Shown here: positions 17,561 to 25,111 of the stretch, in pieces
How positions within the stretch are numbered: position 1 is the first letter of the stretch
How the letters are laid out: each line of letters opens with the position of its first letter
Source of the DNA: an uncultured Collinsella sp.
GTDB taxonomy: Bacteria > Actinomycetota > Coriobacteriia > Coriobacteriales > Coriobacteriaceae
Assembly (NCBI GenBank): GCA_900543025.1
Contig: UQPP01000024.1
Location: forward strand, 1 to 35,581
DNA: 35,581 bases
Direction: 5' to 3'
Position numbers and translations under genes: made by a program
The notes under the pieces: generated by a model
Told to the model about the DNA's origin: nothing
Database searches by the model: none
The model's input: only the letters and a program-made list of their open reading frames with translations

Positions 17561-19513
17561 CTACAGGTTCTTGACACCCATCGCGCGCATGGCGTTCAGG
17601 ATGGCGATGATCGCCACGCCTACGTCGCCGAACACGGCAAGCCACATGTTGGCGATGCCCAGTGCCGCAAGCACCAGAATCAGCAACTTAATACCCAGCG
17701 CAAAGATGATGTTCTGCCAGACAATCGCCATGGTCTTTCGTGCCACGCGGATCGCGCGGGAAATGTTGGACGGCTTGTCGTCCATGAGCACAACGTCGGC
17801 GGCCTCAATCGCGGCGTCGGAACCCATAGCGCCCATGGCAATGCCAACGTCCGCGCGGGTGAGCACGGGCGCATCGTTGATGCCGTCGCCGACAAAGGCG
17901 AGCTTGCCCTTGCCCGATTCGGCTGCCAGCAATGCCTCGACGCGCTCGACCTTGTCGCCCGGCAGCAGCTGCGCGTGGAACTCGTCGAGCCCCAGCTGCT
18001 TGGCCACCGCAGCAGCCACTTCCTCGCGGTCGCCCGTGAGCATGACGGTGCGCTTGACGCCGGCGGCGTGCAGGTCGCGGATCGTCTGCTCGGCATCGGC
18101 CTTAACGGTGTCTGCAATCACGATGTGGCCGGCGTACACGCCGTCAACGAGCACGTGGAGGATTGTGCCGACAACCTCGCAATTGGGAGCGTCGATACCG
18201 GCCGCAGCAAGCATCTTGGCATTGCCAACGACGACGTGCTTGCCGTCGATGGTTGCCGTCACGCCATGGCCCGCGTCGTTGGTGGAGTCGCTTACGCGCT
18301 TGGGGTCGACCTCGCCATGGTAGGCGGCGCGCACGGACTGCGCGATGGGGTGATCGGAGAACGACTCCGCAAGGGCTGCGACCTCGAGCAACGACTGCTC
18401 GGTATAGCCAGACTCGGGGTGCACCGCCACGACCGAAAACGTGCCGTTGGTGAGCGTGCCGGTCTTGTCGAAGACGACGGTGTCCACGTCGGCGAGCGTT
18501 TCGAGGTAGTTAGAACCCTTGATGAGAACGCCTAGTTTGGATGCGCCGCCGATGCCGCCAAAGAAGCTGAGCGGCACGCTGATCACGAGCGCGCACGGGC
18601 AGCTGACGACCAGGAAGGTCAGGCCGCGCAGGATCCAGTCGGACCAGGCGCCGGTGACCAAGCCGCCGCCAAGCGCGAGCACCGCGGCAGCGCCGGTGAC
18701 GGCGGGCGTGTAGACGCGGGCGAAGCGCGTGATGAAGTTCTCGGTGCGCGCCTTCTTTTCGCTGGCGTTTTCTACGAGCTCCAGGACGCGCGCGACGGTG
18801 GACTCGCCAAATGGCTTGGTGGTGCGCACGTGGATGAGACCCGTCATGTTGATGCAGCCGCTGATGATGTCGTCGCCGGACTTGGCGGGGCGGGGAACTG
18901 ACTCGCCCGTGAGTGCGGCGGTGTCGAGCTGGGTTTCGCCTTCGACGATGACGCCGTCGATAGGCACGCGCTCACCGGGCTTGACCACGATCACGGTGCC
19001 GACGGCGATGTCATCGGGGAAGACCTGCTCGAGTGTGCCGTCGGGCTGCTCGACGTTAGCGTAGTCGGGCGCGATGTCCATCATGGCACTGATCGACTTG
19101 CGGCTCTTGCCCACGGCGTACGCCTGAAACAGCTCGCCGACCTGGTAGAACAGCATGACGGCGGCGCCTTCGGCCATGTGCGGGTCGGTATCGGGGAAGA
19201 GCACCATGGCAAACGCGCCGATGGTCGCGACGGCCATGAGGAAGCTCTCGTCGAAGGCCTTGCCGCGGCGGATGTTATTGAATGCCTTTTGCAGTACGTC
19301 GTAGCCGGCAATCAAAAACGGCACGAGGAACAGCACAAAGCTGGCGTAGATGTCGCCCGGGGTGCCGAATGCGGCAGTGAGGGTGCCGAGCTCATCGAGG
19401 GCGTACACCACGGCAAAAATGCCCAGCGCTACCAGGATGCGGTTGCGCTTATGCTCGAGTGACTCTTTTTTCCTGCGCTTCTTCTTTTTCTTCTTGGGGT
19501 CGGCGGTGGCCAT
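17561..19513 (-). CDS. Heavy-metal P1B-type ATPase (Zn/Cd/Pb exporter class)
   Basis: An inner-membrane ATP-driven metal exporter, 650 aa. The order of motifs is: actuator TGES (202-205), the metal-binding transmembrane motif SCPCALV with C305 and C307, phosphorylation motif DKTGTLT (D349), TGDREE, and GDGINDAPVL. The CPC motif in this context, plus the adjacent SmtB-type sensor, points to Zn2+/Cd2+/Pb2+ rather than Cu+. The N-terminus has no HMA domain; it carries a poly-basic stretch (KKKKKKRRKK, 7-16). The HMA domain is a separate upstream gene. GGGAGG lies before the ATG at 19513; a longer open frame upstream covers operator DNA and is not used. Its own operator lies at 19538-19561. Confidence 0.93.
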   Translation of the reverse strand: MATADPKKKKKKRRKKESLEHKRNRILVALGIFAVVYALDELGTLTAAFGTPGDIYASFVLFLVPFLIAGYDVLQKAFNNIRRGKAFDESFLMAVATIGAFAMVLFPDTDPHMAEGAAVMLFYQVGELFQAYAVGKSRKSISAMMDIAPDYANVEQPDGTLEQVFPDDIAVGTVIVVKPGERVPIDGVIVEGETQLDTAALTGESVPRPAKSGDDIISGCINMTGLIHVRTTKPFGESTVARVLELVENASEKKARTENFITRFARVYTPAVTGAAAVLALGGGLVTGAWSDWILRGLTFLVVSCPCALVISVPLSFFGGIGGASKLGVLIKGSNYLETLADVDTVVFDKTGTLTNGTFSVVAVHPESGYTEQSLLEVAALAESFSDHPIAQSVRAAYHGEVDPKRVSDSTNDAGHGVTATIDGKHVVVGNAKMLAAAGIDAPNCEVVGTILHVLVDGVYAGHIVIADTVKADAEQTIRDLHAAGVKRTVMLTGDREEVAAAVAKQLGLDEFHAQLLPGDKVERVEALLAAESGKGKLAFVGDGINDAPVLTRADVGIAMGAMGSDAAIEAADVVLMDDKPSNISRAIRVARKTMAIVWQNIIFALGIKLLILVLAALGIANMWLAVFGDVGVAIIAILNAMRAMGVKNL

Positions 19514-19537
19514 GATTCGTATCCTCCCATTTGAATG

Positions 19538-19561
19538 TATGAACACTCGCTCATATAATTT
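19538..19561. promoter_or_regulatory. SmtB/ArsR-type operator upstream of the P1B ATPase
   Basis: TATGAACA-CTCGC-TCATATAA closely matches the arms of the palindrome upstream of the sensor gene (TATGAACA-TGCAC-TCATATAA). It is 25 bp before the ATPase start codon. This indicates that the ATPase has its own metal-controlled promoter in addition to read-through. A GC-rich hairpin (AAGGCCGCG with CGCGGCCTT, 19570-19592) lies between it and the HMA gene. Confidence 0.75.
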
Positions 19562-19613
19562 CGCGAGCAAAGGCCGCGGCAAGCGCGGCCTTGCGGGTTG
19601 GCGTAAACCTGGG

Positions 19614-19832
19614 CTAGAGAATGATCTCGCAGTCCGGCTCGGCGTCGGCGGTGAACTCCACAACGCGGTCGAGGACCTCGTCGAACTCGGCGTCATCGGC
19701 CTCGAGCGTCAGCTTCTGGGTCATAAAGTTGACGGACACGGATTTGACGCCCTCGAGCTTGGCCAGCTCGTCCTGAAGCTCGCGCGCACAGTTGGCGCAA
19801 TCGATCTCATCGAGCTTGTACTGCTTTTTCAT
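19614..19832 (-). CDS. Heavy-metal-associated (HMA) domain metallochaperone
   Basis: A 72-aa ferredoxin-like HMA protein with the metal-binding motif DCANCA (C12, C15) near the N-terminus and an additional Cys in the acidic C-terminal tail (AEPDCEIIL). It probably delivers Zn2+/Cd2+ to the P1B ATPase encoded next, which lacks its own HMA domain. GGAAAGG precedes the ATG. It sits 62 bp after the sensor gene and about 100 bp before the ATPase. The acidic tail resembles the extra carboxylate and cysteine ligands known from Zn-type HMA domains. Confidence 0.9.
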   Translation of the reverse strand: MKKQYKLDEIDCANCARELQDELAKLEGVKSVSVNFMTQKLTLEADDAEFDEVLDRVVEFTADAEPDCEIIL

Positions 19833-19894
19833 GGTGGGTTCCTTTCCCGTTTTTGCGGCTTGGGTGCAGGCCGCGCTGGTACCGTGGTTGGTTG

Positions 19895-20260
19895 CTATTC
19901 GCAGATATGGCTCATGCCCTGGTTGAGCATGGTGTAGACGTGGTCGTCGGCGAGCGAGTATAGGATATTGCGCCCGTCGCGCCGGAATTTAACCAGGTGC
20001 GACTGCTTGAGTGTGCGCAGCTGGTGCGACACCGCGGACTGCGAGGTTTCGGTCGCTTCGGCGATGTCTGCCACGCAGAGCTCGCGGCCCATGAGGGCGT
20101 AAAGGATCTTGATGCGCGTGGTGTCGCTGAAGACCTTGAACAGGTCGGCGAGGTCGTAGAGAAGCTCCTCGTCGGGAAGGTCCTCGGGCGAGCAGGTGGT
20201 CGGGATCGCGGGTTCGGTGGCCTCGATGTCGAGTTTCGTTTCATCAACGCGGATGCTCAT
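19895..20260 (-). CDS. SmtB/ArsR-family zinc-sensing repressor
   Basis: A 121-aa winged-helix repressor that should release DNA on binding metal. The DNA-binding part is ELCVADIAEATETSQSAVSHQLRTLKQ (60-86). The C-terminal alpha-5 site has D105, H107, H118 and E121, with exactly the spacing of SmtB D104, H106, H117 and E120, which indicates Zn2+/Co2+ sensing. Cys62 in the ELCV motif is present, but the second Cys of CadC/ArsR-type ELCVCD is Ala. The start is set by GAAAGGAT before the ATG at 20260. Its promoter is embedded in the palindrome at 20274-20334. Confidence 0.93.
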   Translation of the reverse strand: MSIRVDETKLDIEATEPAIPTTCSPEDLPDEELLYDLADLFKVFSDTTRIKILYALMGRELCVADIAEATETSQSAVSHQLRTLKQSHLVKFRRDGRNILYSLADDHVYTMLNQGMSHICE

Positions 20261-20273
20261 TGCAATATCCTTT

Positions 20274-20334
20274 CATATGAACATGCACTCATATAATTTA
20301 CTTTCGATTATATGAGTGCATGTTCATATGTCAA
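20274..20334 (-). promoter_or_regulatory. Promoter and double operator of the zinc sensor operon
   Basis: The perfect 24-bp arms 20274-20297 and 20307-20330 are inverted around a 9-bp spacer. Each arm contains the site TATGAACATGCACTCATATAA. On the minus strand the upstream arm forms the spacer of a near-consensus promoter: TTGACA (20329-20334), 16 bp, TATAAT (20307-20312). The second arm lies just downstream of the expected transcript start. Repressor bound at either arm would block transcription. Confidence 0.88.
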
Positions 20335-20416
20335 TGACGTTCAGGTAATTCGTTGTACAAAATGATGGGGAATAGTGGACGAGATCCCGGACTGAGCGTT
20401 TTTTGATAGTCGATGC

Positions 20417-20670
20417 CAAGGTGGGTACCCTCGTGCCGTGCAAAAAATGGAGTATTCTGCAACTATAGGGGTCCGCTAATTTATTGCAGGTCATATAATG
20501 CAGTTCAAGAGTTATCTTAGGGTGTTAATCCGATGAGTTCTTCCTCAAATGTTGCCTAACGCTCTCACGCAAGAGTGATTTCGCTTCACATTTGGATCCA
20601 CTCGAGGGTGATAGACACCCGACCCTGCTGAATACTCGCAATTTTGCACGTCGCTAGGGTACCCACCTTG
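20417..20670. repeat. Inverted-repeat element B (44-bp imperfect arms)
   Basis: The arm 20417-20460 and the reverse complement of 20627-20670 share CAAGGTGGGTACCCT, CGTGCAAAA and GAGTATTC in the same order. The left arm contains GCAAAAAATGGA, also found in element A. The interior (about 166 bp) has no credible gene. The right arm ends 9 bp from the stop codon of the nuclease-like gene. The rest of the 20261-20679 gap is the sensor promoter and AT-rich DNA. Confidence 0.82.
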
Positions 20671-20679
20671 TTAGCCGGC

Positions 20680-21870
20680 CTAGTCTCCGGCCCCGAAGAC
20701 CCTGCCCTCGGGCGCGAGGCTGCTTGTTTGGGCAAATGATGGGCTGTCGGATTCGACAGTCTGCATGTCATCGATTGCCGGAACTTCATTAATTGTCGGG
20801 TCATCCAGCGTGATGCCTTCGAGCGTTGCTTTTTCGAGGTCGATTCGTTGACGCTCTTCGGAATCCTGGCGAAGCTGCTTCTGAATTCGCTTTTTCTCTT
20901 CTATAAACCTTCTGAGCACAAACTGTCTCAGGTCCTCTTGCATGATTTGAAAGTCTTTTGGCAGACGCGAGGGGCGTACGCCCTCTTTCCGTTGGATCGC
21001 TTCCATGACCCTAACGAAAGCGCTGGCATGCATAAAGGAATAACGGCTGACGGTGATGATTCCGTATCCCATGGACGCAAGCGCATTCTTGCGTTCCTCA
21101 TCGATGGTGCGGTCTTCTTCCGCGTCATGATAAAAACCGTTGTATTCAATGTCTGTGCGAGATTTCTTTAGATACGCATCCATAAAGAACTTCTTGCGTC
21201 TCGTGAGATTCTTTGCGGCGGCGGTGACCTGCACCTCGTAATCGGTCTCAATTCCCTTAATACCAAGCCCTCCTTCGCTTTTGGGCAGCGTTAGCATCAT
21301 GACAAAGGCCGTTTCCATGGGAGACCGGCATCCGTCGCGCACACATTGGATCGCCTTTCGGGCAAGGGCCAAACCGTCGCATCTGGTAATGGAATTAAAG
21401 AACTGCTTTAACCTCTCGGTCGAGGTGAGCGCGAAACGCTCGTTATAAGAGGTGGAAGAGCCGGTTTCAAGGGAGTAAGCGCTGCACAATTCAAAGTAGT
21501 ACTCCACCAGTTCGCGAAAAGGGAGATAGGTGGCGGCTTGAAGTGCGCAAAGCTCAACGCCAACAATGAAGATGCCATCTTCAAGCTCTATAAAGCGTGA
21601 GTTCGAGAATCGTTTTGAAGACACGTGGCATTGACAGTTCATTGCATAGCGCGCATTCCTGCGATCAAACACCATCACCTCGAGGGAATCATTTGCGTCG
21701 AGGGAAACATCATGTTTGGTGAGCCATTCTGCGGCTGCGTCAAGGAGCGTTCCGGTGGGACATGATCCGTAAATCGCGGCAGGGTTACAGGACTCGATGC
21801 CTTTCGCAGACACCGAATGCGCGGCCTGGTAGACCGCTTTTGCAGTGGTATGTGACAATACGATACTCAT
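20680..21870 (-). CDS. Putative PD-(D/E)XK (VSR/DUF559-like) nuclease-fold protein
   Basis: A 396-aa protein without a name I can assign. The central region (180-290) has the VSR/DUF559-like pattern: SPMET with E186, FFMDAY with D231, DIEYNG with E242 and N244, then H248 and a conserved strand GIITVS. This fits a PD-(D/E)XK endonuclease core, with E186, D231 and E242 as candidate catalytic residues. The N-terminal 175 residues resemble no domain I recognise; in layout they recall AbiEi-like or DUF559 proteins. The C-terminus (310-350) is a charged helix followed by a disordered Ser/Asp-rich tail. There is no Shine-Dalgarno, and a promoter-like -10 lies only a few bases before the ATG, so translation may be leaderless. 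Possible role: defence or DNA repair; this is inference. Confidence 0.6.
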   Translation of the reverse strand: MSIVLSHTTAKAVYQAAHSVSAKGIESCNPAAIYGSCPTGTLLDAAAEWLTKHDVSLDANDSLEVMVFDRRNARYAMNCQCHVSSKRFSNSRFIELEDGIFIVGVELCALQAATYLPFRELVEYYFELCSAYSLETGSSTSYNERFALTSTERLKQFFNSITRCDGLALARKAIQCVRDGCRSPMETAFVMMLTLPKSEGGLGIKGIETDYEVQVTAAAKNLTRRKKFFMDAYLKKSRTDIEYNGFYHDAEEDRTIDEERKNALASMGYGIITVSRYSFMHASAFVRVMEAIQRKEGVRPSRLPKDFQIMQEDLRQFVLRRFIEEKKRIQKQLRQDSEERQRIDLEKATLEGITLDDPTINEVPAIDDMQTVESDSPSFAQTSSLAPEGRVFGAGD

Positions 21871-21874
21871 GGTA

Positions 21875-21902
21875 TATATCGTGTCAGCTAATGCCGTGTT
21901 GA
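21875..21902 (-). promoter_or_regulatory. Putative promoter abutting the nuclease-like gene start
   Basis: On the minus strand, TCAACA (21897-21902) and GATATA (21875-21880) are 16 bp apart, and only 4 bp separate the -10 from the ATG at 21870. No ribosome binding site is visible, consistent with a leaderless transcript. The rest of 21871-22221 holds only the hairpin at 22145-22200 and AT-rich DNA. Confidence 0.4.
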
Positions 21903-22144
21903 TGGCGCTGAGTGGAAAAGCCGTTTTAGAGGTCTAACCAAATGCTGTCCAAAAGCTTGACGCAATTATGGGTTGGTATGCCATAAATAAACGTTTTCGC
22001 AGCTCGGCTATAGCATAGAAATACTCAATTGCTGCACATTTGATATCGATGCATCACCATCCGACAACGAATTGCGTGTCGGGAATTGGCCGAAATCGTT
22101 CAAAATGAGGGTTCAGAATTTGTGATGGCAGATCTATCTGTGGA

Positions 22145-22200
22145 ACGTAGGGCGGCTCCGCTGCGGGGTTTCCCGCTGCGAGGCCGCTCGTGATCTACGT
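22145..22200 (-). other. Three-tier hairpin downstream of the exonuclease gene
   Basis: Nested pairings ACGTAG/CTACGT (22145-22150, 22195-22200), GCGGC/GCCGC (22152-22156, 22183-22187) and GCGGG/CCCGC (22163-22167, 22172-22176) form one elongated hairpin. It starts about 20 bp beyond the stop of the minus-strand exonuclease gene. There is no T-tract, so it is either an mRNA-end structure or an independent element. Confidence 0.55.
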
Positions 22201-22221
22201 CGGAGTTTGTCGTAGACGTTT

Positions 22222-23190
22222 CTACTTGGCAAACAGGTTCTTGAGGTTGAACTCGGCCTGAACCGTGCGGAGCATGAGGTCGGTGTCGTCCAGGCCCAGA
22301 TGCTGCTCGTTGGCGTCGGCGGCGAGGGTTCCACGGCGGCGCGCCCAGTTCTCGAGCGCGGCGGGCGCGGATTCGCGGGGGAGCGAGCGGACGTCGGCAT
22401 CCAGGCTGCGGCAGATCTGGCGCGAGTCGATGACGCTGATCTTGCCGGCGCGGCGTGCCTCGGCGTAACCGTCCAGGTGGATCTTGAACCAACTGTCCTC
22501 AAAGGCGGCGTTGTGCGCCATGTACGGGTACTTCTTCATAAGCTTGAGCAGCTGCTTCTGCAGTTCCTTGTTCTCGCGGAACGGCTTTTTGCCGTCGATG
22601 TCGTCCCAGGTGATGTGGTGGATATTCGACAACGGCACATCCTCGCCGCGGTAGATATCGGGCAGGCCGCAGTAGTGTGCCTCGGCGTCGTGCGGGACGG
22701 CGTCGCTGGTGAGCTCCATGATTTCCCAACCCACATTGATGATATAACCGCGCTCGGGTGCACGGCCGGTGGTCTCGATGTCGATACCGAGCACGGTGCC
22801 CTGGATGGGCTTGCGGGCGTAGGCCACGCCGAGCGCGTCGCGGTCGCCGCGGATCTCGCGCATGACCGACGCGGCGGTGCGCTTTTGCATCTTACCGATG
22901 GCGGCGCAGGTGTCGGCATCGGACAGGCCGCGCGAAAGCGTCGCGGGCGTCACGTTGCGCAGGCGCGCCTCGCCAATCTGGTCGCACAGGTCGCGGTTGC
23001 GGTCAGCCAGGTCGCGCACGGTGGCAAAGTCGAAGCTGGGGTCGCCCTCGGCGGTAAAGTACTCGGTTTCGAGCACCTTAAGGGCCTCCTCGCCCTTCTG
23101 GCGCTCGGACTCCATGGCGCCGTGATCGCCATAGATAAACATGGGAATAAACGGCTGGCGCTCGTATTCGAGTGCTTGTGAAACGTTCAT
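22222..23190 (-). CDS. DEDDh-family 3'-5' exonuclease (DnaQ-like)
   Basis: A 322-aa protein with a C-terminal DnaQ-fold exonuclease: ExoI GIDIETTG (D137, E139), ExoII HNAAFEDSWF (D232) and ExoIII HLGLDD (H297, D302), so all DEDDh catalytic residues are present. Such domains remove 3' nucleotides from DNA or RNA. The N-terminal 130 residues are charged, helical and not recognised; they may provide substrate binding or a partner interface. AAGGAG sits before the ATG at 23190. The gene is divergent from the ArsP_2-type permease and convergent with nothing nearby. The biological substrate is unknown; it is not the replicative epsilon subunit by architecture. Confidence 0.85.
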   Translation of the reverse strand: MNVSQALEYERQPFIPMFIYGDHGAMESERQKGEEALKVLETEYFTAEGDPSFDFATVRDLADRNRDLCDQIGEARLRNVTPATLSRGLSDADTCAAIGKMQKRTAASVMREIRGDRDALGVAYARKPIQGTVLGIDIETTGRAPERGYIINVGWEIMELTSDAVPHDAEAHYCGLPDIYRGEDVPLSNIHHITWDDIDGKKPFRENKELQKQLLKLMKKYPYMAHNAAFEDSWFKIHLDGYAEARRAGKISVIDSRQICRSLDADVRSLPRESAPAALENWARRRGTLAADANEQHLGLDDTDLMLRTVQAEFNLKNLFAK

Positions 23191-23260
23191 ATAACTGCTC
23201 CTTGGACGGGCCGCAGCGCGCGGCTCGGGTTCATTGAGATGTGGCGAGATGATAGTTTAC

Positions 23261-23330
23261 CATGGGCAACTATTGGCATCGCGCCTAGGACAACTACAAT
23301 ACCCTAGTTGACCGCTAGGACTTTTACAAT
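23261..23330 (+). promoter_or_regulatory. Promoter and operator region of the ArsP_2-type permease
   Basis: TTGGCA (23273-23278) and TACAAT (23295-23300) form a promoter with a 16-bp spacer. CATGGGCAACTATTG (23261-23275) repeats, with one change, the motif in the DtxR-family promoter. CTAGGAC-3-TACAAT occurs twice exactly 30 bp apart (23285-23300, 23315-23330). CAACTA-8-TAGTTG (23291-23310) is a perfect dyad over the -10. Control by the DtxR-family regulator is a reasonable inference. Confidence 0.55.
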
Positions 23331-23362
23331 GCTGCCGAAAGACACGAAAGGTTCCATCCGTC

Positions 23363-24463
23363 ATGGATTTGCTGATTGATATTCTGCTCGACGCCGGCAA
23401 GGACACGCTCTCGCTTGTGCCGTTTTTGTTGGTGACGTATCTGGCCCTCGAGACCTTGGAGCACGTCGCGGGCGACCGCGTTAACGGGGCCATCAAGCGC
23501 GCCGGCGCCGCAGGTCCCGTGGTTGGCTCGTTGCTGGGTATGGTGCCGCAGTGCGGCTTTTCGGCCATGGCGGCAACGCTGTACGCCGGTCGTGTCGTGA
23601 CCTTGGGCACGTTGGTGGCGGTGTTCCTTTCGACCTCCGATGAGATGCTGCCGCTGTTGCTCGCCGAGCAGGTGCCCGTGCAGACCATGGCGATGCTTTT
23701 GGCTTCGAAGGCACTGATCGCGCTGGTCACGGGCTTTATCGTGGACGCCGCCATTCGCGGCCTGCGTCGTAACGCTCGCGCGCATGCGGCGATTCGCCGT
23801 ACCGTGCTGGGAACCGCGGCCAACCCGGCCCACGTGAACTGCGCACACGACGACCACACTGGCGGTGACATCATCGACGAGGTGGCCGAGGCGGGCGTGA
23901 GCGCCGATCACATCCATGAGCTGTGCGAGCGCGACCATTGCGGTTGCGATGATGATGAAGAGGAACACGAGCGCGACCACGGACACAGCCATGACCACGG
24001 TCACGCAGGCGAGCATGAGCACCACCACGGCCATGGGCACGACCACGGTCACTCCCACGAAGGTGCGCCCGTCCTGTCGATTATCCGCAGCGCGATCTCG
24101 CACACCGTGCAGGTTTCGGTTTTTATTTTCCTGGTGACGCTGATTCTAGTTGCCGTGCTCGAGACCTTCGGAGAGTCCGCGATCGAGCAGTTCCTGCGTG
24201 GCAACGAGACGCTCGCCGTCTTGGGCTCGGCACTCGTCGGCCTGATCCCCAACTGCTCGGCCAGCGTGGTCATTACGCAGCTGTACCTGGAGGGCGCGCT
24301 ACAGCTGGCGCCGATGCTCGCCGGCACGCTCATTTCCGCCGGCGTGGGCTATCTTGTCCTGTTCCGCACCAACCGCAGCGCTCGTGAAAACGCCGTGTTC
24401 CTGGTCATGATGTACGTCATCGGCGCCGGCTGGGGCCTTATCCTATCCGCCTTCGGCCTCTAA
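23363..24463 (+). CDS. ArsP_2/DUF2899-type metal permease with His-rich loop (putative manganese transporter)
   Basis: A 366-aa integral membrane protein with two related halves separated by a hydrophilic loop. The halves carry matching motifs, GMVPQCGFSAMAATLYAGRVVTLGTLVA (59-86) and GLIPNCSASVVITQLYLEGALQLAPMLA, the signature of the putative heavy-metal exporter family ArsP_2 often named putative manganese transporter. The loop (about 157-232) holds 21 histidines plus Asp/Glu and Cys, a probable metal-sensing or buffering segment. GAAAGG lies about 12 bp before the ATG. Promoter motifs shared with the DtxR-family gene support a role in Mn or Fe homeostasis. Direction of transport and exact metal are not proven by sequence. 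Confidence 0.85.
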   Translation: MDLLIDILLDAGKDTLSLVPFLLVTYLALETLEHVAGDRVNGAIKRAGAAGPVVGSLLGMVPQCGFSAMAATLYAGRVVTLGTLVAVFLSTSDEMLPLLLAEQVPVQTMAMLLASKALIALVTGFIVDAAIRGLRRNARAHAAIRRTVLGTAANPAHVNCAHDDHTGGDIIDEVAEAGVSADHIHELCERDHCGCDDDEEEHERDHGHSHDHGHAGEHEHHHGHGHDHGHSHEGAPVLSIIRSAISHTVQVSVFIFLVTLILVAVLETFGESAIEQFLRGNETLAVLGSALVGLIPNCSASVVITQLYLEGALQLAPMLAGTLISAGVGYLVLFRTNRSARENAVFLVMMYVIGAGWGLILSAFGL

Positions 24464-24470
24464 GTAGGCC

Positions 24471-24548
24471 TAAAAAATGGGCTTCAAATAGCCATGCTCG
24501 GCGCCTGCGCAATGCGGCGACGCATGGCATTTTGAAGCCCGTTTTTTG
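24471..24548. terminator. Terminator after the permease gene
   Basis: GGGCTTCAAA (24479-24488) pairs with TTTGAAGCCC (24531-24540), enclosing a second stem GCCATGC/GCATGGC. TTTTTT follows on the plus strand and an A-run precedes the stem, so it can work in both directions. Confidence 0.88.
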
Positions 24549-24582
24549 TTGAGCCATGGATTCCGAGCGCTCACACCGCTCA

Positions 24583-24626
24583 AAACAAAAAGGTAGATTT
24601 CCGGGCATGTCCCGAAAATCTACCTT
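24583..24626 (-). terminator. Terminator of the HdeD/YaiI transcript
   Basis: A long stem (AAGGTAGATTT with AAATCTACCTT, closed by CGGG/CCCG) is followed on the minus strand by TTTTTGTTTTG. It begins 3 bp beyond the stop codon of the DUF188 gene. Confidence 0.9.
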
Positions 24627-24628
24627 GG

Positions 24629-25111
24629 TTAGCGCAGCAGCTCGGTGAGGTTGCGCTTAAAGCGGGCCCGGTCTTCGCTGGTAAATGCCGCCGGACCGCG
24701 AGTGCGACCGCCGGCGCGGCGCACCTTCTTTTCCTCGTGGCGAATAAACAGTTGCATGTCGATGGTCGCCTTATCGTAGACGCGCCCGCGCACGCCGATG
24801 GCGGCGGCATCGCGCCCGAGCACCATGCTCGCCAAGCCAATGTCCTGCGTCACGACTACGTCGCCCGCCTGCAGGCGTTCGACAATGGCAAAGTCGGCGC
24901 TGTCGGCGCCCGCGCTCACATCGAGCGTCGTGACCCAAAATCCGCGTCGCGCATGCTCGACGTCGCGCGGATCGTCGCGGCGAATGTGGCGTTCCAGGTT
25001 CTGTGTGCTGTTGCCGGCGATAACGACGGCGACGCCCGCCCGCCGCGCGCAGTCAATCGACTCGCGCGTGACCGGGCAGGCGTCTGCATCAATAAAGAGC
25101 GTTCGCGGCAT
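24629..25111 (-). CDS. YaiI/YqxD family protein (UPF0178, DUF188)
   Basis: A 160-aa protein of the widespread DUF188 family, with the characteristic N-terminus LFIDADACPV (D8, D10) and the segments DSADFAIVERLQAGDVVVTQDIGLA and RGRVYDK. The acidic motif and predicted fold resemble PIN-like nucleases, but no biochemical role is established to my knowledge. The ATG directly follows the stop of the DUF308 gene, so the two form an operon. No separate ribosome binding site is obvious; it lies within the end of the upstream gene. Confidence 0.92.
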   Translation of the reverse strand: MPRTLFIDADACPVTRESIDCARRAGVAVVIAGNSTQNLERHIRRDDPRDVEHARRGFWVTTLDVSAGADSADFAIVERLQAGDVVVTQDIGLASMVLGRDAAAIGVRGRVYDKATIDMQLFIRHEEKKVRRAGGRTRGPAAFTSEDRARFKRNLTELLR

